From NCBI GenBank assembly GCA_016763135.1, contig JAESUI010000045.1, forward strand, positions 1-32,915: a stretch of DNA of 32,915 nt, written 5' to 3'. The position numbers and the translations under genes were made by a program. This DNA comes from Flavobacteriales bacterium (lineage in GTDB: Bacteria > Bacteroidota > Bacteroidia > Flavobacteriales_E > Vicingaceae). The notes below the pieces were generated by a model that saw nothing but the letters and a program-made list of their open reading frames with translations, was not told where the DNA came from and made no database searches. This document shows, in pieces, positions 22,564 through 30,051 of this stretch. Numbering within the stretch: the stretch's first letter is position 1; the number at the start of each line of letters is the position of its first letter.

Positions 22564-23325
22564 ATGAAAACTAATATAAATTATCAAATAAGTCAAAAGG
22601 AGTTTCATCTATTTGTTTCAAAAATATTTTTCAATTTAGTACAATCAAAGAAAGATGAAGATAGAAATTCTTTTAATGAACTATTGCTAAGTATTTTACC
22701 AGAAGTAAAAAAATATATAGTTAATAGATTAAAAAGAGCGATAAAAAAAGAAAAAATATCAGAAGGAAAGTACAAAGCTGAGGGTATTATAGATCAACTT
22801 TTTATTGAAGTTTATGAAAAAATAGAGGAAGTAAAACAAGAAGGAGACTTATACCTTTGGCTATTTAAAAAAACAGACGAGCTATTAAATGATATTTTGG
22901 TAGATGAGGAATTTGACCAACTTTTCTTTGAAAATATTGATAATTACTCCAAGCCTCAATGGGACGAGATGGAAGAACGATATAGTATTGATGGTGGAGG
23001 TGATTTAGTTTTAGAAGAAGATTTAGAAGACATCTCTTATAATAAAAGTAATTACAAATTAGCAGATGTTTTTATAGAAGAAAATGAAAAAGACCTGATA
23101 GATAAGTTAGATCATGAATTAAGTGAAAGGAAAATATCAAATAGTATTGATATGATTTTGCATCATCTTCCTCAGTTAATGCAGTCCATTTTTGAATTAT
23201 ACACTAACCATCAATTTGAATTTGAAGAAATTGCTGAAATAAAGAGCATTTCAACACAAGAAGTTGGTCAACTATTAGAAGATACAAGAAGAAGTATAAA
23301 ATTAAATTTTAATAGAAAATTATGA
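22564..23325 (+). CDS. Sigma-70-like factor with acidic linker
   Basis: The 253-residue protein resembles an ECF-type sigma factor stretched by an insert. Residues about 35-115 are region-2-like (FNELLLSILPEVKKYIVNRLKRA, IIDQLFIEVYEKIEEV, DLYLWLFKKTDELLNDIL). Residues about 125-185 are a very acidic linker (EEDLEDISYN, FIEENEKDLIDKLDHE). Residues 195-250 are region-4-like (MILHHLPQLMQSIFELYTNHQFEFEEIAEIKSISTQEVGQLLEDTRRSIK), with the helix-turn-helix EEIAEIKSISTQEVGQLLE. Its 3' end overlaps the next gene (ATGA). It heads a row of stress-protein genes, so control of that row is a reasonable inference. The divergence leaves open that it no longer binds core RNA polymerase. Confidence 0.7.
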   Translation: MKTNINYQISQKEFHLFVSKIFFNLVQSKKDEDRNSFNELLLSILPEVKKYIVNRLKRAIKKEKISEGKYKAEGIIDQLFIEVYEKIEEVKQEGDLYLWLFKKTDELLNDILVDEEFDQLFFENIDNYSKPQWDEMEERYSIDGGGDLVLEEDLEDISYNKSNYKLADVFIEENEKDLIDKLDHELSERKISNSIDMILHHLPQLMQSIFELYTNHQFEFEEIAEIKSISTQEVGQLLEDTRRSIKLNFNRKL

Positions 23326-23714
23326 TAGAACAACTTAAAATATCAGAAAAAAATGTTTTAGCAATAGAGGTAATAGATGCTTTTACTGAAACAGATGAAC
23401 GGTATTGTCAAAAATTATTTGAACAAAAAAGAGAACAAGGATTTGAGCAGGTTAATGTTTTGGTTAAATTGGATGAAATAAAAATTTCTAAAACAAGTAT
23501 CAAAGTATTTTTTGAAGATATGGTTTGGGTACTTAGAAATTATAAACATTTAGGTCATTTGGCTATTGTAGCTCATTCAAATATTCTAAAAGTATTAGTT
23601 CCTATTGATAATCTATTTTTTGCACGAGCAAGTAAAGAAAGAGAAGAACGTTACTTTGATATTTCTCAAATAGAAGAAACTTTTAATTTTGTTAATGAAA
23701 CTTCTAAAAATTAA
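23322..23714 (+). CDS. SpoIIAA-like STAS/SEC14-type protein
   Basis: The 130-residue protein fits the SpoIIAA-like family: an N-terminal strand (NVLAIEVIDAFTETDERYC), a central VLVKLDEIKISKTSIKVFFEDMVWVLRNYKHLGHLAIVAHS (strand-helix-strand; the hydrophobic Trp-Val-Leu helix is typical), and a C-terminal amphipathic helix (FFARASKEREERYFDISQIEE). Such proteins are small single-domain STAS proteins of unknown role. It overlaps the sigma-like gene by 4 nt, a sigma/STAS pairing reminiscent of partner-switching control, although no kinase or phosphatase is present. It is 12 nt before the next gene. Confidence 0.75.
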   Translation: MIEQLKISEKNVLAIEVIDAFTETDERYCQKLFEQKREQGFEQVNVLVKLDEIKISKTSIKVFFEDMVWVLRNYKHLGHLAIVAHSNILKVLVPIDNLFFARASKEREERYFDISQIEETFNFVNETSKN

Positions 23715-23726
23715 ATATAAAAATTG

Positions 23727-24190
23727 ATGGAAAATTATTTTTTAAAACTAACCGATACAGAAAAAGAAATATTGTTTCAAACACCTGTTTATGTGAGTCT
23801 TTTAGTCGCTTTAGAAGATGGAAAATAAGTAAAAAAGAAATGAGAGATGCTACTTCGTTAGTTCATTTTAGAGCCTTTACTTCAAATTCTATATTACATG
23901 ATTATTATAAGGCAGCAGAAATTCATTTTAATGACCATTTAAAGGAGCAAGAAATGGAATTGCCAGAAAATATTGAAGAAGCTAGAGAATTACTTCATAA
24001 TAAATTAAATGAAGTAAACAATGTCTTAGCTAAAATGAATAAAGAATTTACTATGGAGCTTAAACAGAGTTTACATTCTTTTGCGAACCATATTGTTAAC
24101 GTAAATTCTTCATGGATAAAATCACTCCCTCTTTTTATTGACCCTTTACTAGAAATTAAAGATAAGACTAGTTCAGAAAAATTGTTTTAG
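23727..24190 (+). pseudogene. Small helical protein, single-base frameshift (unknown family, TerB-like plan)
   Basis: A frame starting at ATG 23727 (NYFLKLTDTEKEILFQTPV, then VSLLVALEDGK) stops at TAA 23826-23828. A frame that is one base off then carries on as ISKKEMRDATSLVHFRAF to 24190. Adding one A to the four-A run at 23822-23825 joins them into a 154-residue protein. The beginning and continuation (LVALEDGKISKKE) make one helix-loop-helix that resembles TerB-like or similar acidic helical folds; that family name is tentative. It lies in the stress row. The lesion in a homopolymer makes a sequencing error likely. Confidence 0.7.
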
Positions 24191-24240
24191 AAAACAGTTT
24201 TTCAAAAAATGAAAAGAGGAATAACGAAATTATTAAATAC

Positions 24241-24288
24241 ATTCTGACTCAGAATCTAGCTTTTGCAGAGATAGATTTTAAGTCTATC
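24241..24288 (+). promoter_or_regulatory. Two hairpins or dyads in the leader of the Gly-rich stress protein
   Basis: ATTCTGA-C-TCAGAAT (24241-24255) is a perfect 7-1-7 dyad. GATAGA (24270-24275) pairs with TCTATC (24283-24288) around seven bases. Both lie upstream of the start at 24313. They could be an operator plus a leader hairpin, or a weak terminator of the upstream operon. Confidence 0.3.
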
Positions 24289-24312
24289 ATTATAAACCTA
24301 AAACAAAAAAAT

Positions 24313-24795
24313 ATGAGTTCAAAAATAGCAGTGTATGACACACACGAAAAAGCAGTAAAAGCGATAAAGGCATTAGTTGATAATGGAATTTCTACTAAAC
24401 AGATTTCATTAATAGCTAAAGCGGAGGTAACGAATAATCATGTTCACCATATAAATAACAGAACTATTGAAGAATCAACGGCATTTATTGGAATGGGAGC
24501 TGGAGTATTAGCAGGTTTATTATCTGGAATAGGCGTTTTTGCAATTCCTGGATTTGGATTTTTATATGGAGCAGGGGCTGTAGTTGGAGTTCTTGGTGGT
24601 TTTGATTTAGGAATAATGGCTGGAGGATTAGGAGCATTAGCTGAAGTAATAGGGTTTAAAGATGAAAAGATAGGTGATTATGAAAAACACCTTAATAAAG
24701 GAAGTTATTTCGTAATATTTAAAGGATCTTCAGATGATGTTGATAGAGCTGAAAAAATATTAGGTTCAGAAGGGTCTCATTTCATGTTGGATTAA
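24313..24795 (+). CDS. Gly-rich general-stress protein (GSP17M-like domain) with membrane zipper
   Basis: The 160-residue protein starts with a conserved KIAVYDTHEKAVKAIKALVDNGISTKQISLIAK segment, the general-stress-protein 17M-like domain. It then has a glycine-rich hydrophobic middle (about 55-115; FIGMGAGVLAGLLSGIGVFAIPGFG, GAVVGVLGG) that could form glycine-zipper helices in the membrane. It ends with a GSYFVIFKGSSDDVDRAEKIL domain like the ferredoxin-like fold of this family. The function is unknown; members are induced by stress. A strong terminator follows, so this gene ends the transcription unit. Confidence 0.78.
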   Translation: MSSKIAVYDTHEKAVKAIKALVDNGISTKQISLIAKAEVTNNHVHHINNRTIEESTAFIGMGAGVLAGLLSGIGVFAIPGFGFLYGAGAVVGVLGGFDLGIMAGGLGALAEVIGFKDEKIGDYEKHLNKGSYFVIFKGSSDDVDRAEKILGSEGSHFMLD

Positions 24796-24811
24796 TGATT
24801 TACATTTATTG

Positions 24812-24850
24812 AAGTCTGATTTCAGTTGAAACTGAAATCAGACTTTTTTA
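24812..24850 (+). terminator. Strong intrinsic terminator
   Basis: A perfect 15-bp stem (24812-24826 with 24831-24845) encloses a 4-nt TGAA loop, and the stem end runs into TTTTTT. It separates the sigma/STAS row from the chaperone row. Confidence 0.85.
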
Positions 24851-24897
24851 TTATAAATTAGATGGTTTAATAATTCTTTCAATTAATTAAATTATAA

Positions 24898-25788
24898 ATG
24901 GCGTTTATAGATTATTATAAAACATTAGGAATTGCAAAAACAGCAACGGATAAAGAGATAAAAAAAGCCTACCGAAAGTTAGCACGAAAATATCATCCAG
25001 ATGTAAATCCTAATGACGAAACGGCTAAGAAAAAGTTTCAGGAAGTTAATGAAGCCAACGAAGTATTAAGTAACGCTGAAAATCGTAAAAAATACGATAA
25101 GTATGGTAAAGATTGGAAGCATGCTGAAGAGTTTGAAAAACAAAGACAACAACAAGGTAATCAACAACAATATTATCAAGGTCAAGGAGGCGGCTTTTCA
25201 GAAAGTGATTATTCCGATTTTTTTGAATCCATGTTTAGTGGAGGAATGGGAGGAAGATCCAGAGGAGGAAGCGTTAAATTTAAAGGACAAGATTTTAATG
25301 CCGAATTGCATCTTAATTTAAAGGATGTATATAAAACTCATAAAAGGACATTAACCATTAATGGCAAAAATATCCGTTTAACCATTCCTGCTGGTGTAAA
25401 AAATGGTCAAGTCATTAAAATTAAAGGACATGGCGGTCCAGGAGTAAATGGTGGTCCAAAGGGGAATTTACACATTAAATTTTCTATTGCAAATCACACA
25501 AATTTTAAACGAGACAAAAATAATTTATATGCTACAGTTGATTTAGCTATGTATAAAGCTATTTTAGGTGGTGATATTACTGTTGACACTTTTAATGGAA
25601 AAGTAAAACTTAAAATAAAGGCAGAAACTCAAAACGAAACGAAAGTTAAATTAAAAGGAAAAGGTTTTCCTGTATATAAGAAAGAAGGTCAGTTTGGAGA
25701 TTTATACATTACCTATAAAATTAAAACACCAACTAACTTAACCGACAAAGAAAAAGAATTGTTTGAAGAATTAGCTAAATTGAGATAA
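24898..25788 (+). CDS. cbpA: CbpA-type DnaJ co-chaperone
   Basis: The 296-residue protein has an N-terminal J-domain (residues about 3-68; YHPDVNPNDE carries HPD, then KKKFQEVNEANEVLS), a linker rich in Gln, Gly and Ser (about 75-125, QQQGNQQQYYQGQGGG), and two C-terminal substrate-binding domains (LTIPAGVKNGQVIKIKGHG; GKVKLKIKAETQNETKVKLK). The zinc-finger region of true DnaJ is missing, which makes it CbpA-like. It stimulates Hsp70 (DnaK). The CbpM-type partner gene follows after 2 nt. Confidence 0.92.
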   Translation: MAFIDYYKTLGIAKTATDKEIKKAYRKLARKYHPDVNPNDETAKKKFQEVNEANEVLSNAENRKKYDKYGKDWKHAEEFEKQRQQQGNQQQYYQGQGGGFSESDYSDFFESMFSGGMGGRSRGGSVKFKGQDFNAELHLNLKDVYKTHKRTLTINGKNIRLTIPAGVKNGQVIKIKGHGGPGVNGGPKGNLHIKFSIANHTNFKRDKNNLYATVDLAMYKAILGGDITVDTFNGKVKLKIKAETQNETKVKLKGKGFPVYKKEGQFGDLYITYKIKTPTNLTDKEKELFEELAKLR

Positions 25789-25790
25789 AT

Positions 25791-26087
25791 ATGGAAAATC
25801 AAGAATACATTCCTATCCACCAACTTTGTACAACCTATCAAGTTGAAATTACCTTTTTTAATGAACTTAATGAAGTTGGGCTGATTGAGATTACAACCAT
25901 AGCAGAAAAACAATGTCTCCATCAAGATAATATTAGTGATGTAGAAAAGATGATACGAATGCATCTCGATCTGGAAGTAAATATACAAGGTATTGATGTC
26001 GTTTTCAACTTACTTCAAAAAGTAGATAAATTACAAGAAAAATTAATCGCCACTGAAAACAGGTTAAGAATTTATGAAAATGATTAG
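25791..26087 (+). CDS. cbpM: CbpM-type chaperone modulator
   Basis: The 98-residue protein has the MerR-like start YIPIHQLCTTYQVEITFFNELNEVGLIEI and the later EKMIRMHLDLEVNIQGIDVVFNLLQKVDKL, then a short coiled coil (LQEKLIATENRL). CbpM binds the J-domain of CbpA and limits its action on DnaK; this gene order, cbpA then cbpM, is the known pair. Its stop (26085-26087) overlaps the start of the next gene by 8 nt. Confidence 0.85.
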   Translation: MENQEYIPIHQLCTTYQVEITFFNELNEVGLIEITTIAEKQCLHQDNISDVEKMIRMHLDLEVNIQGIDVVFNLLQKVDKLQEKLIATENRLRIYEND

Positions 26088-26512
26088 TAAAATATTAATA
26101 GCAATAGATGGTAGTGACTCTGCCAAAAAATGCAGTAGAATATGCCATTCAATTAGCTAAAGAAGTGAATGCCGAAGTAGAAATTATTTATGTAGTAAGA
26201 TATGCTATTGGTGCAGTTGATGCAGGAGTATTACCAATAGACATTGAAGTCCATGAAAAAGAATTATCCATTGGGTTAATTGAAAAAATTAAAGAGAAAC
26301 ATCCAAACATAAAAATCAACGATTTTGAAACCATTGGCTATCCAACTGAAGAAATAAATAAAGCTATTCAAAAATGGGATGCTGATATACTTATTATTGG
26401 GCATCACACTCATAATTTTATTGAGCGAATATTAATAAGTAGCGTAGAAAACAAGTTATTGAAACATCTTCACTTACCTTTATTGATAATTCCCGAAAAT
26501 TATAAATGTTAA
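26080..26512 (+). pseudogene. Universal stress protein (UspA family), frameshifted near the start
   Basis: The real start is ATG 26080, overlapping the CbpM stop: it gives the UspA strand-1 motif ILIAIDGSDSAK. The frame then breaks in a run of six As (26125-26130). Dropping one A continues as NAVEYAIQLAKEVNAEVEIIYVV and on to a stop at 26512, making 144 residues. The later GHHTHNFIERILISSVENKLLKHLHLPLLIIP matches the UspA ATP-binding end, although the Gly-x2-Gly-x9-Gly-Ser motif is weak. The break is a one-base insertion in a homopolymer, a typical sequencing error. It overlaps the downstream transporter start by 7 nt. Confidence 0.85.
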
Positions 26513-27819
26513 AAAAGCTTACACGAAAAAGGAAGAAAGAACTCGGACTTGCAGAACTAATTGCTATTGCATTAGGTGGTATGGTTGGTGGTGGTATATT
26601 TGCTATTCTGGGTATTTCTGTAGAACATATTGGAAACGCAACACCTATAGCATTTCTTATAGGTGGTCTTTTAGCTTTTTTTGCTGCATACTCTTATGTT
26701 AAATTAGCTCTACTTTATAAAGATGAAGGAGCTACTTATTCATTCTTTAAAAAAACTTTTCCAAATTCTAAATTTGCTTCATCTGCAATAGGTTGGTTAG
26801 TAGTATTTGGATACATAAGCACATTAGCGTTATATGCGTTTACTTTTTCTACTTATTTGTGTAGTGTATTGCCATTTGAAAATTCTTATTGGCTCAATAA
26901 AATTGTTGCAGGCTTAATCATTTTATTTTTTTCTATTATTAATCTTACTAGCGTAAAGGGGATGGGAAGACTAGAAGATTGGATGGTTTATACTAAGCTT
27001 GTTTTATTGCTTTTTATAGCAGGACTATTAGCAGGAAAAGGAGAGGTAGAAAACTTCACTCCAATATTTGAGAGCAACTCTTCTCTTATCAGTATCTTAA
27101 TTATTTCTTCTATCACTTTTGTTGCTTTTGAAGGATTTCAATTGGTAATTCATGCTTACAATGAAATGGATAATCCTCAAAAAAACATTCCTAGAGCAAT
27201 CTATAGTTCCATTGGGATTGCAACTTTTTTATATGTAGTCTTGGCAATTGGAGCATTAGCGACTATTCCGAAAGAACTTATTATTCAAGATAAAGAATAT
27301 GCATTGGCAGCTGGAGCTGAACAAATATTAGGGAAGGTAGGTATGTTTACTGTTATTTTTGCCGCTCTACTTGCCACTTCAAGTGCTATTAACGGAACGT
27401 TATTTGGAGCATCCAGGTTAATTGCAGTTATTGCCACTGATGGGTATTTACCAAATAAGTTGTCAAATAGAATTAAAGTCCATATTCCCAATTATGCTAT
27501 CATTACTATGAGCATTTTGTCCTTTGTATTAATATTGAGTGGAGGATTACAAATTATATTGGAGTTTGGAAGTATCACATTTATTATTGTTTCATTTTTA
27601 ATAGCTTATGCTAATTTCATAAAACGGAATGAAACTAAAACTCATATTGCTATTGCATTAATTGCAATGATTGGACTTTTTATAGCGGGAGGGATAATCT
27701 TTTATTTTGAGTATACAGAAAACCCCAAACAATTAATTTACATTTTTAGCATCTATTTTATTCTCATATTAGGTAGCTGGTTGTATTCTAAAAACAAAGC
27801 CAAAAATGAGTTGCTATAA
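26506..27819 (+). CDS. APC-superfamily amino acid permease
   Basis: The 437-residue protein has about 12 membrane segments and the APC fold signature at TM1 (ELIAIALGGMVGGGIFAILG, about residues 16-35). Other APC markers are FVAFEGFQLVIHAYNEMDNPQKNIPRAI (TM6-loop) and TSSAINGTLFGASRLIAVIATDGYLP. It probably imports amino acids or a related cation. The start ATG overlaps the stop of the UspA frame, so it is co-translated with that gene. UspA/APC pairs are common, and stress-linked transport is an inference. Confidence 0.88.
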   Translation: MLKKLTRKRKKELGLAELIAIALGGMVGGGIFAILGISVEHIGNATPIAFLIGGLLAFFAAYSYVKLALLYKDEGATYSFFKKTFPNSKFASSAIGWLVVFGYISTLALYAFTFSTYLCSVLPFENSYWLNKIVAGLIILFFSIINLTSVKGMGRLEDWMVYTKLVLLLFIAGLLAGKGEVENFTPIFESNSSLISILIISSITFVAFEGFQLVIHAYNEMDNPQKNIPRAIYSSIGIATFLYVVLAIGALATIPKELIIQDKEYALAAGAEQILGKVGMFTVIFAALLATSSAINGTLFGASRLIAVIATDGYLPNKLSNRIKVHIPNYAIITMSILSFVLILSGGLQIILEFGSITFIIVSFLIAYANFIKRNETKTHIAIALIAMIGLFIAGGIIFYFEYTENPKQLIYIFSIYFILILGSWLYSKNKAKNELL

Positions 27820-27896
27820 GATCGGAATAAAAATTTAGAAATAGCCTCAAATCACTATAAACCATTTCCCAATGTACCTATTTCTTAGTTGGTAAA
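27820..27896. other. Short gap with an 8-bp inverted repeat between converging genes
   Basis: AGAAATAG (27837-27844) and CTATTTCT (27878-27885) are 33 nt apart, between the convergent APC gene and the lipoprotein gene. This may be a weak shared terminator. Nothing else is visible. Confidence 0.2.
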
Positions 27897-28169
27897 TTAA
27901 TTTTTGTGAATCTGGTTTTTACAATTTCCTTTGTGGGCCATATAGCCATATCCTTTGTTAACTCCTTCAGACTCGTGAAACAAGACATATTCACAAGAGT
28001 CAATGATTATTACTTTAATATCTTCATTTACTTTTAGAGAGTCCGTTGTCAAAATATTATACTCAACATAATCTAATTTCTGTTCATCTTTCATTTCCTG
28101 ACAACCAATCAATAGAATAATGCTTGAAAAAAAAAGGAAAATCAATCTATAGTTGGCACTTATTTTCAT
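27897..28169 (-). CDS. Small lipoprotein, unknown function
   Basis: The 90-residue protein has a lipoprotein signal peptide (YRLIFLFFSSIILLIGC; lipid-modified C23). The mature part has IIIDSCEYVLFHESEGVNKGYGYMAHKGNC in one block, a Cys-containing pattern seen in small Bacteroidota proteins with a SCEY and HKG(N)C pair. This suggests one disulfide or a haem/metal-like site, but the role is unknown. It is convergent with the APC gene. Confidence 0.7.
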   Translation of the reverse strand: MKISANYRLIFLFFSSIILLIGCQEMKDEQKLDYVEYNILTTDSLKVNEDIKVIIIDSCEYVLFHESEGVNKGYGYMAHKGNCKNQIHKN

Positions 28170-28437
28170 AAAAATCAGTTTTACACAAATTTACGAATTT
28201 GTATTTAATTGATAGGTTGATGATCCTGATTACTTCTTAGTGTAAGGCTTCTATAGCTGAGCTTATCATCTTTACTTTTTTAATTATTTCTGAGAAGAGA
28301 TAAAACAACATTTATTAATAAATGGATGATGCTTTAATGAGATGTATAATAGCAAAGATCAGATGGTTTTTGGAGATTCCCATAACCCTGTAATCATAAA
28401 TAACATTAAATTCAATAAACTATGTTAAGTAGAAGAT

Positions 28438-29014
28438 TTAGAGACTCAAATAAACATCTTGTATCTGTTCCTGTGTTATACCTAAATACCTTTGAGTTAT
28501 TGCTAAACTGGAGTGAGAAAACACTAGCGAAAGCATAATTAAACTACTCTCGCTTTTATCGTTAACTTCATAAACTCGTTTGCCAAATGTTTTTCGTAAA
28601 GTATGGCTACTTGGATTGTCTGTTTTTACTCGGTATTTTCCAAATATCCATTTTAGCCTTCTATTAATATATTGTATCGATATCCTTTTTCGTTTTCTAT
28701 TTGTAAAAATGTAGTTATCCAATTCCTGCTCTTGTTTTTTATTGTTCCAAGCTAATAAAATGTTTTCTTGGCATTGATCATTTATTGAAATAAAACGGAT
28801 GTTTCCTGTTTTCTTTTCTCTTAGTTGAAGTTTTATCTAAAAGATCATTCCATTTAAGATTTAAAATATCCGATCCTCTCAAACCTAAATAACTTCCAAT
28901 AGTAATTAATAGAAATTCTTACCAGTATTTATCTTTTTTTAATTGTGTTAGTAGTCCAATCATTTCATTCCATTCCAGACCACTGCATATAGTTTTACTT
29001 CCTTTAACGCTCAT
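28438..29014 (-). pseudogene. Tyrosine recombinase, broken by a stop and a frameshift
   Basis: Reading the minus strand from ATG 29012-29014, a frame starts (SVKGSKTICSGLEWNEMIGLLTQ) and hits a TAA after KKDKYW. It continues in the same frame (EFLLITIGSYLGLRGSDILNLKWNDLL) and then shifts one base at an A-run. It continues as REKKTGNIRFISIN and DNYIFTNRKRKRIS to 28438. The catalytic set of tyrosine recombinases is recognisable: Arg in GLRGSDILNL, HTLRKTFGKR for H-x-x-R, FSHSS, and the Tyr in RYLGI. The N-terminal arm-binding domain seems lacking, which is normal for some short Bacteroidota integrases. Two lesions make real decay more likely here. Confidence 0.75.
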
Positions 29015-29199
29015 AAGTGTTTTGGTTAAAGTAATAAATACCGTGATCCCTTGTTTCACTTATATACCTTATTTTACATTACTGAAACAGAAGTTCAACA
29101 GCGATTATTCTAACTGATTAACGGAGTGTATTTTGTGGCACTTTGTTTCACTGTCCTCAAAATATTAGTTCAAAATTCATAGGAAAAGAGTAGTAACTC

Positions 29200-29337
29200 G
29201 GTTCTGTCGCATTAATTTAGTTATAGTTAAAGACACTACTTTTGAATACAAAATTTAGAATCATGCTCAAGCACCATCATTATCCAAAAGCAATTATTTT
29301 ACTAGCCATCTTTTCATTTGTAAACACTATTTCTTGA
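29200..29337 (+). mobile_element. Remnant of an IS6-type insertion sequence
   Basis: GGTTCTGTCGCA (29200-29211) resembles the terminal repeat of IS6-family elements (GGTTCTGTTGCA). An ATG at 29263 then opens 24 codons (LKHHHYPKAIILLAIF) that resemble the first residues of IS6-family transposases (HYPKxIILxA). After this the frame ends at 29335-29337 and no DDE domain follows. So only the left end of such an element remains. A second similar sequence, CTGTTGCGTAATTTAG (29348-29363), lies in the same orientation just upstream of the next gene. Confidence 0.5.
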
Positions 29338-29367
29338 TAATGGTCTGCTGTTGCGTAATTTAGCGAT

Positions 29368-30048
29368 ATGAAAATACTCCTTATAGAAGACGAATTAAGT
29401 GTGTCTTCCTTTATTAAAAGGGGGTTAGAAGAACAAGGAAATAATGTAGTTCAAGCATTTGATGGAATCACTGGATTGAAGTTAGCGTTTCAAGATGAAT
29501 TTGATGTGATAATTCTGGATGTTGTGATGCCTGGAATGAATGGTATTGAGGTCTGCGACCAATTAAAAAACAAACGTATGACTGATACTCCCATACTCAT
29601 GTTAACAGCACTTGGAACAACAGATGATATTGTTACTGGGCTTGAGACAGGAGCAGACGATTATTTAACCAAACCCTTTAAATTTAAAGAACTCCTTGCT
29701 CGTATTAATGCACTGGTAAGAAGAGGAACAGTAAGTGATGAAAATGAAGCTTTAGTATTAAAAGTTCAAGACCTAAACATGAATCTAAAATCCAAAGAAG
29801 TTTACAGAGGTAGTACCGAAATTGTTCTTACTGCGAGAGAATTTAGATTATTGGAGTACCTATTGAAAAATAAGAATAGGGTTGTTTCACGAACTGATAT
29901 TCTTGAAAATGTTTGGGAGGTAAATTTTGATCTTGGGACGAATGTGATTGATGTTTATATCAATTATTTGCGCAAGAAAATTGAACATGGATTTTCATCC
30001 AAAATTATTAAAACGGTCATTGGAATGGGTTACGTCATTAAAGAATAA
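29368..30048 (+). CDS. OmpR-family response regulator
   Basis: The 226-residue protein has a receiver domain (acidic pocket E7-D8, phosphoacceptor D51 in DVIILDVVMPG, Thr in LMLTALG, Lys in YLTKPFKFKELLARI). Its winged-helix output domain has IVLTAREFRLLEYLLKNKNRVVSRTDILENVW, NVIDVYINYLRKKIE and KTVIGMGYVI. It is intact and ends 3 nt before its histidine kinase. The pair matches the CusRS/ArlRS-like organisation of metal or envelope sensors. The signal is unknown. Confidence 0.93.
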   Translation: MKILLIEDELSVSSFIKRGLEEQGNNVVQAFDGITGLKLAFQDEFDVIILDVVMPGMNGIEVCDQLKNKRMTDTPILMLTALGTTDDIVTGLETGADDYLTKPFKFKELLARINALVRRGTVSDENEALVLKVQDLNMNLKSKEVYRGSTEIVLTAREFRLLEYLLKNKNRVVSRTDILENVWEVNFDLGTNVIDVYINYLRKKIEHGFSSKIIKTVIGMGYVIKE

Positions 30049-30051
30049 CAA

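Noticed and set aside
23840..24190. Independent 116-residue protein
   Set aside because: The sequence before it matches as the N-terminal 33 residues of the same protein after one base is added to an A-run.
24209..24247. 12-residue frame in the leader of the Gly-rich gene
   Set aside because: Too short, no coupling to a neighbour and no visible ribosome-binding signal.
28438..28722. Small intact integrase
   Set aside because: The coding pattern continues upstream through one frameshift and one stop to 29014, so this is only the C-terminal part of a broken recombinase.
29051..29152. TTGTTTCACT direct repeats (29051-29060, 29143-29152) with an inverted TGAAACA (29083-29089)
   Set aside because: They lie beside the broken recombinase and might be remains of arm-type sites, but two short copies in AT-rich DNA are not enough to call an attachment site.
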